A stretch of 64,000 nt of DNA. Source: Desmodus rotundus. Lineage: Eukaryota; Chordata; Mammalia; Chiroptera; Phyllostomidae. The stretch's first letter is position 1. Each line of letters starts with the position of its first letter. A program made the translations under genes and the position numbers. This document shows, piece after piece, positions 46,641-60,100 of the stretch. The notes under the pieces were generated by a model. That model was given only the letters and a program-made list of their open reading frames with translations, made no database searches and was not told where the DNA came from. Location of the stretch: assembly GCF_022682495.2 (NCBI RefSeq), contig NC_071390.1:166867220-166931219 (forward strand), given 5' to 3'.

Positions 46641-49600
46641 AAAACTCACAATTGATACAAAGGGAAAGGTCATATCCTTTTCCAGTAAGAGACCCCTACA
46701 GTGACAGCAGGCTTTTCTGAGGAAGAGGCCTTTAGCCGAGAAATGAAGAGTGAGCATTAACCTCATGAAAGGTAAAGCAAGGTCATTTCCTGGCAAAGCC
46801 AATGTCCCAAAGCTCTGCCATGAAACAGAAACCAGTTCCTTTAGGAAATGGAAAGCCAGTGTGAGCAAGGGGGGAAGATCCCTGAGACGACACTGGGGGA
46901 GAGCGCGGGGTGGACTGCAGCACCTCAGAGAACATGCTGGGGAGGTGGGTGTGTGCTCTAACTGCAATCACAGCCACCTGTCAGGGGCTCAGAGCTAATA
47001 GCCGATGCCCCATCGTTCTCTTTCCCCACACATTGGCAGCACCTGACGTGGCCAGTGCTCCCCTGAGTGGGCTCCCACTAAAGCACTCACGTGGGTCTCC
47101 TCAGCCACCCAGGCCACTCTCCAAGTCTCCTTGGCTGGGTCCTCCTGCACAGAGAAGAGGGTCCTACACACCTTGAAGGGCCCCACAAGGGTCTTAGCCC
47201 CCTTAACATCCACGTTCTGGGAGACCTTGACTTTGCTTGTCCAGAGAAGCAAATATATACATTGTATCATTCATATATAGAACCCTTCATACCTTCTCCT
47301 GCAACAGCTGGGCAGAACAAAGGAAGTGGCAGAAAGGAGGAAGGAGGTGACGTGTTATCCATGTCAGGAAGTTTTACAAGCATCACTTAAACGTGGACAC
47401 TCACAAGTGTACTTCACAGCAGCCATCTAGCCGGGCTCCCAGTACCCAGTTCTACCACCAACAGTGGAAAAACATAACTTAAATGACGTTCACTCTGCAA
47501 CAGTAATCGGGAATACGGAAATGAGTAAAATAGCCCCAAAGTTTCAAGTCTGCTGGGGGCACACAAGGACACTGGACATCGGACAGTAGGCGGCTCCAAC
47601 TACAAGCTTGTGTTGACACTTAAAACATATGTCAAGCCAGTTCCAGTGTCACTCAGTCATGCTGTGGGACACAGCGCATTCCGCACCTGGGTGTGCTGAG
47701 GTCAGCCCCACTGCACGCACCTGAGGAAAGGGGCACTTATGAGCTGTAACGGCCTATTCCTGACCCCCATGGCCCACACGGACCCAACTCAGCACCTGCC
47801 ACTCAGCCAAACTCGACCTTCTTAAGGCCACCGCATGGCCTTGAGGGACTAATTTCTACATGCCACAGGGCAGAGAACTGGGGTACAATCTGCCCACTGT
47901 GGCTGACAGAGTTACGAAGTGCGAGCACCTTGCGTGTGAAATTAGCACACCAGTTAGGGTCCCTTTTAAAGAAAACATACATCACCTTTCAGTGCATCTA
48001 AAGCAGCAGCTTTTAACTCACAACTACAAATGATAAATACCTAATTACTAAAAAATAACATCCATAAAAAACAATGGTTCTCAATCTCAGTGGGCTTGAG
48101 GTTGGTGCATCGATTAAGAACGCAGGCCCGGCCCCAGCTTCACACTCTGATTCAGGGGCTGGGGTAGCACCCCCACATTCTCGTGCAGTACAGCAGTGCA
48201 CTCCCCACTCTCATGGTTCTGGGACCCTGACTTGGTGGAGCCCTAAGTACCGTCACCCTGTGCTCCGGGAGAGCTAAAACTGACATGCCCATCAGTCAAA
48301 TGCAGATCTAATACAAGCAATCTACGGTAACGGTCACAAGTTCAGGGTGCCAAAGCAAGTGACTTGCCCCTGGTGACATCACGCCAACCATGGTTTCAGT
48401 CATAGCATCCTCCAGAAATAAGTGCTCGGCAAGTCCGCTTGCTGCGCTTCCCCAAGATGGGAATGTCGTAGATTACCTGCGACACACTGAGACGTGCAGA
48501 CACCCAGAGTGGCGACAGACTCAGGGTTGTGTCATAGTAGTTTCTTCACATTTATATTCAAGTGTTCTGACTGAACAAGACAATGTTTTAGCATTTTGCT
48601 GAGTGTAAAATTTTTATTTTGGAAGAAAATCGAGAACAAAAGAAAACAAAAAACAACCCCAGGAAGCCAAAGAATTAGAAAGACTATTATTGTCACAGTC
48701 TTATTAAGTCTGGCACAAAAATAAACCGTTATGTAAATTTCTGAAAAACCAACACAATTTATCCTGGAAAAGGGTGGCACGCAACACTGTACCACGGGCT
48801 AACCTGTGTCAGGTGCGTCGCACACGCCAACCCCGACACTCTGCACACACTCCTCCTCCGGGTCCTCCACTCTGAGACAGGCACGTCATTACCCCGGCTG
48901 CTCGCAGGTCAGGGCCGAGTCCCACACACCGTCAGTTACCGGGGCGGGGGGTCTCCTAGCCCAGGGTCCTCCACGTCCTGGTTCCTCACTCTTTGCTCGT
49001 TAATTCAAAATGCAAATCTGGCGCCTGCTGCTAAATACACTAAATATATTCTCTAACGATCGAATTGGCTCCAAACATGAAAAGCAAGGTTTCTAGTGGT
49101 GGAGAAACCATCTCATACACCTAAGCACACAATGATAAAATCATGTGCTCTGTGCTTATTAAAACTTAGAGATTCAGGTATCAATTTAAACTTTAGCACT
49201 TTGCTGTAACAGAAATCCAGTTCCTAAGTAGTTTATATATCATATACATTAAAACTATTAGTGAAAATCTATCCTCCTATAATTAGGATGATTCACTCAC
49301 ATTATCAATCTCACACTCAGTGTTAAAAGAAAGCGAGGTATAAGCTAGGGGCATCCACAGAACCATTTCCGGTCCCTGGTTCAGGACAACGGCAGAATCT
49401 GGGAGTCCTGCTTCTCATTTACCCCCACGCTGGAACTACAAACAGCAAACGTGCACATACCAAGAAACCTCCATACATTTAACGCTGAGGTCACATGGGG
49501 CAGACTGCTGTCTCATAAAGAACTAGTTAATTATTGTGAAATTGGAACTCATTCTAAGCACAAGCTATAGTTACCTGGTCCCCGACTCCATAGAAGTTAT

Positions 49601-50755
49601 TTAAATGTTGCGCGGTGAACTTCTGCAACGCACTCTGCAACACTCCACGTACCTACAACCTGTCACTTCTCCGTAACGTCATCTGACAGCTCGCCTTTCT
49701 CACTCACAAGAGCTTGCTTAAGACCTTCTCCACTGTGCCATGAACACTGACCAATGAAAAGTTCTGAAAATTACATGTTGACCGTGTTTAAGGCCTGTCA
49801 TGGGCAAGGCTGCAGTCCAGCATAGTCGGTCTCCTGCAGGTCCCAGGTCTAAACTCCAAGTTTATGCACACAACAGTGGCTTTTCACCACCTTTCCCTTC
49901 AAAACCAGTAAAGGTCGGACCAGCAGAAGCACCTGGAGCACACCCAGTGGCGTGCCTACAGTCCCAGTGCGACAGCTGCCTACCACAGGGACAGAGAGAT
50001 GACGCGGCAACCCCGCAGGTGCCCACAGACCTGGCCACAGCAGATCTTCCCGCCCAAAGATACTCCGAACTTTCAAAGGCAGTCCTGCATTTACCAGTGA
50101 GCTGGTACTAGGATTCACAGGTAAAACGGAAACTCTCTGGAAGTCAGTCACACGAGCACACCACTCCGCTTCTGGAATGAGCACTGGGAAATCGAGAGCA
50201 GCTCCTCCGCACTAAATGCTGAACTGCGTTTCCGTGACCCCCATCGCTCCGCTGCCCAGGGAGTCGACCGCACAGACAGCCACCACACGCCCTTGACCGA
50301 TTCTGGACAGAGGAAAACGACACGCAGACGCCTGCTGATTCCAAGAACCCGGGGCTCTGACACAGTACAACGCAGTACCCCTGCAGCTGCCAAGCTTTGC
50401 TGCTGCTGTTTAGGTCAGAGAGGCAGTACCCACCTTTGGTTTACTTGGCATCACAGTAAACCAGAGTATTTTGAAAACAAAATCTCGAAAGCGTTCTGGA
50501 GACCTAAAATAACCTAAAAGAGGAAGGTGGGAAAATAGGAACAAGTGCTGTCTACGTTTCAAAAACACCAGGTCCATCAAAATGTACAGTGAATGCCTAA
50601 ACGTAGTTTTTTCCTGATACAGAAATGATTCCTGATACCTACCTTTTTCTTCACAATTCATGCATTCTTTCAACACTAGTGCTGCACAGTAACACTGTAC
50701 AAAGGAATTTCAGCAAATAGTCTATCACGCTGACTATTCTAGTAAGAGGAGATGA
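46641..50755. other. Unassigned intergenic DNA downstream of ANAPC4
   Basis: No exon seen. Apart from the hAT-like piece at 48065-48245 I recognise no repeat. The frames at 49800-50184 overlap antisense to each other and look like chance. Confidence 0.45.
48065..48245. repeat. hAT MITE fragment (MER20-like)
   Basis: Begins ACAATGGTTCTCAATCTCAG, the TIR-like start of these elements, then CTGATTCAGGGGCTGGGGTA. The far end is not clear. Confidence 0.5.
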
Positions 50756-50759
50756 AGCA

Positions 50760-50883
50760 GAGTGAGAACAAAACTGACTTTATTTCTGCATTATACAAAG
50801 GGAATTAAAAATGGCTCAGGACACTGCAGCCATCGCCTGTGTCCTTTCTGACGTGATGAGGACATACAGCAGTGACACCCACA
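50760..50883 (-). terminator. ANAPC4: ANAPC4 3' UTR and poly(A) signal
   Basis: The 3' UTR follows the TAG stop at 50884-50886. An AATAAA signal lies on the minus strand at 50779-50784, about 100 nt after the stop, so cleavage is expected near 50755-50765. The UTR is very short. Confidence 0.72.
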
Positions 50884-51111
50884 CTAGGGGTCCAGCTCAG
50901 GGTCCAGCTTCTCCACTTTAATGACCGTCTCCGGAGCCAGGTCGGCGGCGCCGGCGCACTGCTCCTCGGCCTCGGGCTCGGAGAGCACTTCTTCCTTTAT
51001 TTTCAAGGGCTTAGCGGTGGCCTCCTCATCCTCATCAGAGGACTCGTCCAGCTCCCATTCATCATCAATGTCCATTTCAAACACTCTCACGTGACGGAGA
51101 TTGGAGCTTAA
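50884..51111 (-). CDS. ANAPC4: ANAPC4 last exon (human numbering 29)
   Basis: 228 bp, begins in phase 0 after TTTCTTTAG and ends with TAG. Encodes LSSNLRHVRVFEMDIDDEWE and the acidic tail. The tail has SUMO consensus sites in LKIKEEVL and VIKVEKL (human K772 and K798). It reads VLSEPEAEE where human has VLSESEAEN, so the second serine is a proline. Confidence 0.97.
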   Translation of the reverse strand, partial: LSSNLRHVRVFEMDIDDEWELDESSDEDEEATAKPLKIKEEVLSEPEAEEQCAGAADLAPETVIKVEKLDPELDP

Positions 51112-54100
51112 CTAAAGAAAAAAAAGGGCAGATACAGAACTTTTAAATTTAATGGTTTAGCTAATACATTACACATAAGGAATTAGAAATCAGAAGTTCA
51201 AACAAAGAATGGTTTTATAGGAAAATGATTTTCCCATGAATTTACAACAAAATCACTAAACTGAAGCCTTCATCTTGCATAAAGGATCTCCACACATAAC
51301 AGTAACAATTTCATAATCAAAATCTAAAATTGGTATTAAGTACTTAGTAAGCTTTCTCAGAACAAGAGAACTAAATAGCTAAGGGGACGAGCAAGCTCAT
51401 AATCAATAAAAGCAATTCATCACAAAATGCTCACACTGAAAGGACCTCACAGACCCAGAGTCACTTCCTCCCGTAACTCTCAGCAAACAACCTGTAGGTG
51501 CTTACCACGCAGGACACTTTGCGAAAGCCGTTCCCAGCAACATACTGGGCTTTCATGCTTTCCAGTAACCTCCAGTGCTTCTCGAAATGCATGGTACGTG
51601 TAGGAATGGCAGTTCGCTGTTCATCTAGCCTGCAGGGGAGGAAAAGCCAGTCCAGGGATGAAAAGGGGATTTTCTCCCTGGTTTGCTAGGGGTGGTATCA
51701 GTCAACCATGGGTTCGATTTCTAGCAATAGTCCCACTTCCACTATATTTCTACCAGCCACTATGTGAAAAAGCTGTTGTACTATATTCCATGAAAATACT
51801 GCAATTACAAATAGGCAGAATATCATCTTAGTAAGGTTTTTTAATTCCCTTCCAAAGAAAGCTGACACATTTTTAAATCAGAGAAGAGATCAGCTTACTA
51901 AATCTCAGTCAACTAAAGCCCTGTCTTGGAGCCACATGCCCTCCATGCAGCTACTGAGGCCCGAATTCTGGAAGGGAAACACTAACAGCGACCTAAAACA
52001 ATTAATTCTGCTACAAACTGGGCTTAACGCTACTCCTGAAAAAAGAACTAACGAAGTCCCATTCTCCACTCTAAACAATTGCCAACCTTGTTCCAGCAAA
52101 TACTGATTTACTTGTATAGCAAAGGACCAGAAGAGTTGTTGAAGCCAGTAACTTTTTAAATAAAAAAATAGGAGTATTTCTGCTCAAATGACTTTACAAT
52201 TACCCCTAAGTATTAGCTAGCATACCTAGGGAACTAGAATGTATAACATACATTAAAAAACATTTTAACTAATACATCAGAAAGATGAACTTACTAACGA
52301 GCTAGTTACCTTGCAGAGTAAGTCCCAGTGAACTGATACTCTGCAGAATCTTCACAGTTATACACTGAAGACAGCGGCAACTGGACCAAGAGCCGATCCC
52401 TTCCTTCGCGCCCCACAGTGTCCCTAAGGACCACCGTTACAGTGTCGTCATCGTAGAACTGGGCATCCAGGCAGCTGTAGGTGCTGGAATTGAAGCCGGC
52501 TTTGTTACGTGAGGGACGAGCATAACTACAGAGACAAGACTGCACGCATAACACACTTGTACAAAGCGAAAAAAAACTGGTAACAAAAAACCCAAGTGAC
52601 ATTCTATACAATAGCATTTACAAAATATCATTAGTCTGCACTGAAATCAGTTACCCGATGTGCTGATTATTCCCAAATACAACTAGGCCCTAAAAATAGT
52701 AAACACGGAAGAGGAAAACATCTGTGAGGCTGGCTCACAGCGTCTGTGGTCAGGCCTGACGCCTGTGGAAATGCCGTGAGTTATACCTTTTGTGTATTTT
52801 GAGTTAACAAGACTGGAAGCAGCAGTAAGATTTATATACGAAGACACAGCAACTTCAAAGACGCTACTACAAAGTACTTTTATGTAAGGGACCGAGAAAA
52901 AGAGCAGCCCACGAGTAGTGTCGCTTCTGTCCTCTGCAAAGGCTCGGGGGTGACATAGTACTGCTGCCCTTTCGCATCCTGAGAAAACCCTACTGCACTA
53001 GGGACACCACCACCTTGTTGCTCACAACAAGAACCTCAGCCCTCCCTCTGCCCCTGGGACCAACCACATCACTTTCTGACTGACAGACAAGGGACTCGGA
53101 GGAGATTCCAGGAGAGCTCGTGACAAATTCCTGCTGCAGGGTGGTAAGGTTCTATCCAACTCACTCAGTAAGCATACGGTATGGGACCACTCCGCCCCCT
53201 TTGTTGCAAGGGAGGAAGGCCTCGTAGGTATCTACCGCTTCACTGAGTCCAGCCATATTCCGGTAATGTGTGTTGTCACACGCACAAATATACGTACACA
53301 TATACACACACGCATGCACACAGGTATACATACACATACACACATACACATATGTACACACATACACACACGTACACACACACACACACACACCCCAAAC
53401 AGAATTCAAGGATTACCTTCTTCTCACTTTCTCAGTTATGGCGTATGTGAAGCTCCCAAATTTAACAGCGATGAGTCCGTTACTGACAGATCTTGAAGAA
53501 AGAGAAAAAAGAGACTTTGTGGAAATACCTGGACAGCCAATCATCTAAATGCTTGAGAGAGCATGACTGCCAGCCAGTGTTCGGGCATTTACCTCAGCAC
53601 CAAATCCCAGACCAAAACACCACGATGCTCTCCCTGGAGTGACTAATTTAAATACCTAGACAGGTAAACCTAACACCAAAATTACAACTTGGTTTAAAGT
53701 CTTACAGTCACCCAAGTAGCTACATACCTTACAAATTAAGAACATCTGGAACAACCAAATTATTTTGCTTTGGCTATATCTTGGTCTCAGAATATGTCCT
53801 TGAAATTCAGATTTAAAACCATTTAAGATACTGATGGCATTAGGAGTATGATTTTCCTTTCAGAACTTTTACTTTGGATTCTCAAAAAGAAGTTTCTATA
53901 GGTGAGGCCCCTTGTTAATGAAAGACATACTGAACCTCAGGTAGAATTTCTTCCTATAAGGAAACCAAAATGCAGTTTTGAACTTCTACAAATTCATGAG
54001 ATATAACCCTGAGTTTCCACTCTTGATTTTTCCTAAGCCTTAAAAAAATCCTACATGTAATTGCTACATACCAATACAAAATCAGATAATCTAGAATCAG

Positions 54101-57100
54101 AAGATACCATATAGCTTCCTAATTTGCACCATCACCTTCATGACATGAAAACTAAGACTAAGAACAGTTCAGTGACGAGCCTAACGTCATAAGGTAGTTT
54201 CACCAAAACCTGAAAACTAGGGAAGAGAAGCTGTATGTTTTATTATTGAGAGTAAAATCTTATCCCTTCTGATTCACATTTCAGACTAACACTTACTGGG
54301 AAATATCAGTATGTCTCCTTAAGATGCACATTTTATACAGTGAATCTTCTAAAATAGTGAAAAGAAGATAATGCAGATTTGAAGTCTTATTATTCCACCT
54401 AAGAAAAAGAAAATACAGTCAAACATGACTTGTAGCCACCAATTCACAGGACAAAGCTGTATTGTTACACGACTGGGGAGAAACACACTTACAGAAAAGG
54501 GAATTTATACAATCTACGTGCAGAGTCCTCACTAAAACAAGAGAAAAAAAATTAGGGAAACTTAAAATTGGCTGCTGAATTATATCACCCAAAAGGCAAA
54601 CAGCATTACCTTCTCGTATCTTTATACAATGGAATACAGATTGCCTGATTCATTGATTTTCCAATTACATCCTAAATAAAATAAGATTAAAAATATTATT
54701 AGGGCACTTACATATACACAGATGAATACTCTACAGAAAGTAAGTGACCATTCCTGGGTAAGTCTAGTAAAAAATCATCTATATCATCAAACCTTTCTCA
54801 CAAGAAACTTGTTTTTTGTTTTTAACCCTCACCTGAAGACATTTTTTCATTGCTTTTAGAGAGAAAGGAAGGGAGAGAGAGAACCACTGATGCAAGAGAG
54901 AAGCATCGACTGGTTGCTTCCTGGACACGCTCACATTGGGGATTACATGCACCCAGACCGGGGATCGAACCTGGAACCTGGATACGTGCCCTGACCAGGA
55001 AACAAACCCACAGGTTACAGGACAACGCTCTAACCAAATGAGCCACACCGGCCAGGGCTCACACAAGAAACTTGAATGACAGTTATAGCAGTAAGGATAA
55101 GAGAGACAACTCTAAGCTGAGAAGGACCTTGGAGATAAGCACATGGCACAGTGAGAACCAGCTCCTCTGGTCCCAGAGCACCTGTCATCCATCCTGAGTA
55201 GCAAACAAGAGAGACGTCAGCTCTGTAACCAAGAACACTTATAGTAAGTTTGTTCTGGGAACAAATACTAAAGATGCGAACACTTTCAATAATCTTTTTA
55301 TAATTTATATAGTAACAGGAAATATTAGGGTGAACCATATCAAACTGCCAGTTTTGTTAGTCAAAACTGGCTGAAGGTCAGCATTTTCACACGATTCATC
55401 TAAACGACTAGGATCGTTTACAAAATGAGCCACATACTGGAGACACTCTTGCTCCCACACAGAGACATGCATTCCAACTTACTGCGGGCTTCTGTAAACA
55501 TTGATCAATAATGCTCTCCATCCGCCTTTTCACAAAATGCAATGATTTTCGAGGATAATAAGGAAACAGCAAAGGACTTTCTGGTTCAAACAAAAACAGA
55601 AACAAACAAACAAACTAGAGTCAACCAGATGATTAGAAGAAAAAATCCTCCTATGAGCAGCCTCCCGCCCAGCCAGCTTATCTGATTGGCCGTGGAATTC
55701 TCCCTGGCCACTTCACGGTACCTGCACATCGTCTCACCAACAGCGACAACTGTGTCCCCCGCCTTTCATCATCTGCTGCGGACAGCCCGGCAAGCCCAAC
55801 CCCTCCTAACTACAAGCTGAGTCCTAGCAGCTTATCACCCTGTGTGCCATTTTCCCCAACAAAATCCAACAGTGTGCTTCTGCTGGCCGTGAGAAGAGGG
55901 GGAAGGTCTGGGAACCCTACGACACGTAAAGAGACGGTTCGGTCTTCTCTGTTCTTAGCCACGGTGGCGTGGCGGCAGCAGTCCAGGGCTGTTGTGGACG
56001 AGTGGGAGACTAAAAACAGACACGGGAGACAAGGAACTGGTGCTGTGAAAATATGCTCTTTACCTGTAAAAAGGCTACTTTTTCAGTAGAAAGTAATATA
56101 TAATTTTGCATTTACTGACACCAACTATGCTAGGTTCTTCTTACATCTGTTATTTCTTTTGCTTACAATGCTTGTACAAAGCAAGCATCATATTCTCCAT
56201 TTTCCAGATTTAAAAAAAAGCGACCTAGGCGGCTTAGGTAATTGCCCACTATGAAAATGACTAAGTATCTACAAATCAAGCCCAAGTCCACCACCCGAGC
56301 ACTCCCTCTTCCACTGTGGCCTGTGGGGTCCCCAACCTACAGCAGCTCACGCGCCAGCTAAGCTGGACAAAATGCACGTTAATCATGGTGACAGTTTAAG
56401 CGCCCCACATTTTTGGGGGACAGATGCTGTGGTATTGCAGAAAGATATGTGCTCTCTGCCCTCAGTCCCTGGCACGGAGCTCCTAAAACCCTGGGATTTC
56501 CCGAGTGGCAAGGGTGACAGGGGCATCTGTTGTTCTGACAGGGCCCACTTGCCAGGCCCTAGCCAGCATCAGTACAGGGCTGGGTGCCATAAAGACCAAG
56601 CCCGGATTAGAAGCTTGGAACTTTCAGCTCCATCCCCCAGCATCGGGGAAGGTGAGGAGCTGGAGTTAAGGTTCAATCACCAATGGTCAATGGCTTACTC
56701 AGTCACGCCTACATGATGAAAACCCCACAGAATCCCCTGAACAGCAGGGCGCAGAGGGCCTGGGCTAGGCGAGCACCCCAAGGCTCTGGGAGGGGGTTTC
56801 CTGGGGAGGGCTCCATGCCCCTCCCCCCATACTGGGCCCTGTGCATCATTTCCACTGGGCTGTTCCTTAGTGGTATCCTTTATAATAAACCAGAAACCTA
56901 AGTGTATGTCTGAATTTCATGAGCCAAATTATGAAAGCTGAAGGGGGGGAGTGGTGGGGCAAAAATGGGGGTAACCTGGGGTCCAAACACTTGCAAGTAG
57001 AGTCTGAAGAGGGGGCAGTCTTGTAGGACTGAGCCTTTAGACCTGTGGAGTTGGTGCTAACTCAAGTAGTTAGTGTGAGAAATAAACTGTAGGTGTCAGA

Positions 57101-60100
57101 ACTTGGTGTCATGAGGGACAATCCCTCTAATTTTGGTGTCAGATATGTTCTGAGTAAAAACAGCTCAGCTGGGAGTATAATGACTGCTTATGTGCCCTGT
57201 GCCAGGCACTATTTCTAAGTACTTCAACCAGCTTAATTCACTCAGTCTTCACAACAGCTTCTCGAGGAGGGCGCTATTACCATCTCATTTCCAGATGAGG
57301 AAACTGGGGCATGGAGGGGTCAGGCCCTCAGCCACACCCCTACAAAGCAGCAGAGTGGGAGTCAACCCAGGCAGCTCAGCTTCCAGAGCGCCGACTTGGG
57401 CCTGTTATACAACGCTGCCTCCCCTATGCACCCTAACGAAGTGCACGCTTGAAGCATTTAGCCCTTGGTTTTTACAAAGTGTTAGAATTTTGAAGTTCTT
57501 TTTTTAAGATTTTATTATTTATTTATTTATTTTTAGAGGGAGGGGAAGGGAGGGAGAAAGAAAGGGAGAGAAACATCAGTGTGTAGTTGCCTCTCGCACA
57601 CCCCACACTGGGGACCTGGCCCGCAACCCAGGCATGCGCCCTGACTGGGAATGGAACCAGTGACCCTTTGGGTCACAGGCCAGCACTCAGTCCACTGAGC
57701 CACACCAGTTAGGGCCAAAGTTTTCTTACTAGTTCCATTATGACAGTTGGTATCACTCCATCCTAGACTTAAGAAGCTGGGAGATTCGTAAGAGAAGCTT
57801 AAGAGCTTGTCTGAACTCACATACTGGCAAAACCTCAAGCATTTAAGAGATCTGAAGTACATCTTTGATCTACACGAGGCCTGTGGCTAAGATTAGGCCT
57901 TTCTATTCAGCCACAGAAGATGTGGGGGAACAAGGTGACAGGACCTCTTTTTAGCCCAACACAGTTCCCAGGATCGCTATTAGCCCACTGTAGTGACAAG
58001 GTCCGGTGCCACCACGCCTGGCACACTGCCCTCAGCCCTCCTCAGGCACCCTTGCTTACTCCTTGAGCGTCCTGATTAAGTACCGTGCATGAGCTGAGTC
58101 AGCTGTACTGTTATTCTCCCTCCAATCAATAGCTAAGTCACATCAACACACCTCCCTGCTGATCTTAAGACTCTCAAGCAATAAAAAATACAGGGCAGGG
58201 CAAAAGTAGGTTTACAGTTGTGAGCATGCAAAACAGACCTTATTCTTGTATTATGTATTAGTTATTGCATTATCTTCCCTGTGAACAACTGTGAACTACT
58301 TTTGTCCCACCCTGTGTGTGCTGCCCTAAAAAAGAATGTGGACTTCTAGGGTTAAAATGAAACAGCAATAAGCAAAGTTCTGGGCCCCAGAGAATTCCTT
58401 CCCCTCCCTCCCACCCTCAGGCAGTGGGATAACAAGAACCAGATCACTGTGGCAGAGACGACTACTGAGTCCAGCTGAAGCTCAGGCTCTGTGGTCAGCA
58501 GAATCCTGGCTCCATCTCTCACTGTGAGCTGTGTGTGCCTGGGTCTTCTCTAACCTTCAGTTTCCTCATTACTAAAACCAGGATGGATAGTGCCTTCCCA
58601 CAGCTTCTTGTGAGGACTGAAGGAGAAGATTAACGAGCGTGGCTCTTACCCTAAGGATCCTAAGAAACAGCTGAACTGTGGTCAGATTACTCTTTAAGAA
58701 AGCAAAGAAATACTTTGACAGTACTTTCATCCAAAGTAGTGAAATTCTGACATGTTTAATGGTTGCTATTTTGTGTTGCATCTCTAATAATGCTGGATAG
58801 GTGAAGTTTTACCATCTCAACATTTTACAACCCTAGAAAATGAAAGGCATAACGAGTAAACGAGAAAGCTACCACCTCAGGAGAATACACCAATGCATCG
58901 CTGTGCTTTTAGGAGTTAACAAATTGCAACTGGCAAAACGGCCTGGTAGGCTCTTCAGTTTTCTTCACAATGTCCTATTTTCTTATAAGGTGCAAAACAG
59001 ACAATGTAATACTTAAGAGTAAGCAATCTTACCATACTGCAGGTAACATCAGAATGTTTCTTCATCACGGTAATGTTATACACTACTTGTTATTTTGCTG
59101 TTTCTTTAACCAAATGAAGTGAACACAGAAGATGAATCTGTAGCGCTTGGGTAAGTATTCAGCAAGTGCTCAGCAAAACTGTTAGCTGCCCTGGTCTCAG
59201 ACAGATAAACGTACTGGCCACAAAATCTCCTTGGTCTGGGAAATACCTTTAAGGTGGCTGCTGTTCTGCAGGAAGTCATACCACTGGTTTCCTTCTGTGT
59301 TCGGGGGCGACACAAGGTCGTCATCTTCATCTTTCAAGTACTACAAATACAGGATCGAAAATGTGAATGCAAGAAACAAACATCAGGCTTCAAACACCGT
59401 TTATATTTATCATTATTCTACTTAATTAAGTTAGTTTTACTGCCAACGCCTCTTGGAAAGTGTATTGCTGTTACTCTAAATGAGGTGACCAAAATTTACT
59501 AAGTGCCAAGTAACTAAAGAAACTGCTAACTGCTAAGATTAGAATGCTGTAAATACAGAGACCATAAGCTGAATTTGAATTTTGAGGTCCATTTTCAGAA
59601 AGTGTGTTTTAAGCTTATGCATGTACGTTTATAAATTAATCTGAACAGAAGCAACTGTCCATCCCCTCGACAGCGGCAGTTCTCGGCATGTGGTCCATGG
59701 GCCCCTGGGAGTCCCCAGACGCTTTCGGGGGTTGCGGAGGTCATACTACTTTCACAGTAGTACCAAGTCACCGCTTGCCCTTCGCATGGTGACGACATCG
59801 CGCCAATGGTCAAAAGCACGGGCGGGAAAATCTCTGCACCATCACGAGGGCCACAGCAGCGGCACCAAAACTTACTAGCAGCCGCCGCACGCCTCTTTGC
59901 CACACTCACAGTTTCACTGCTCTCTGGTGACGCCACTCAAATGACTCGTTTTGTTAGAGCTTAACCGCTGAGGACAAATACTTTTAACACTCTGTGTGAC
60001 GAGACTGGGCAGCATACATAGAGCACTTTCGCTGCAACCAAAGCATTTGGTTATCACGGGGGAAAGCATTTATGGAAATGTAGTTGTGACTCAAGCCAGG

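Noticed and set aside
49800..50393. Moderately CpG-containing area considered as a promoter or CpG island
   Set aside because: CpG density is uneven, no exon or start site follows, and it lies just past the ANAPC4 3' end.
53266..53548. Three overlapping plus-strand frames of 60-92 codons rich in His-Thr
   Set aside because: They are translations of the (CA)n microsatellite in three frames and end over the ANAPC4 exon on the opposite strand.
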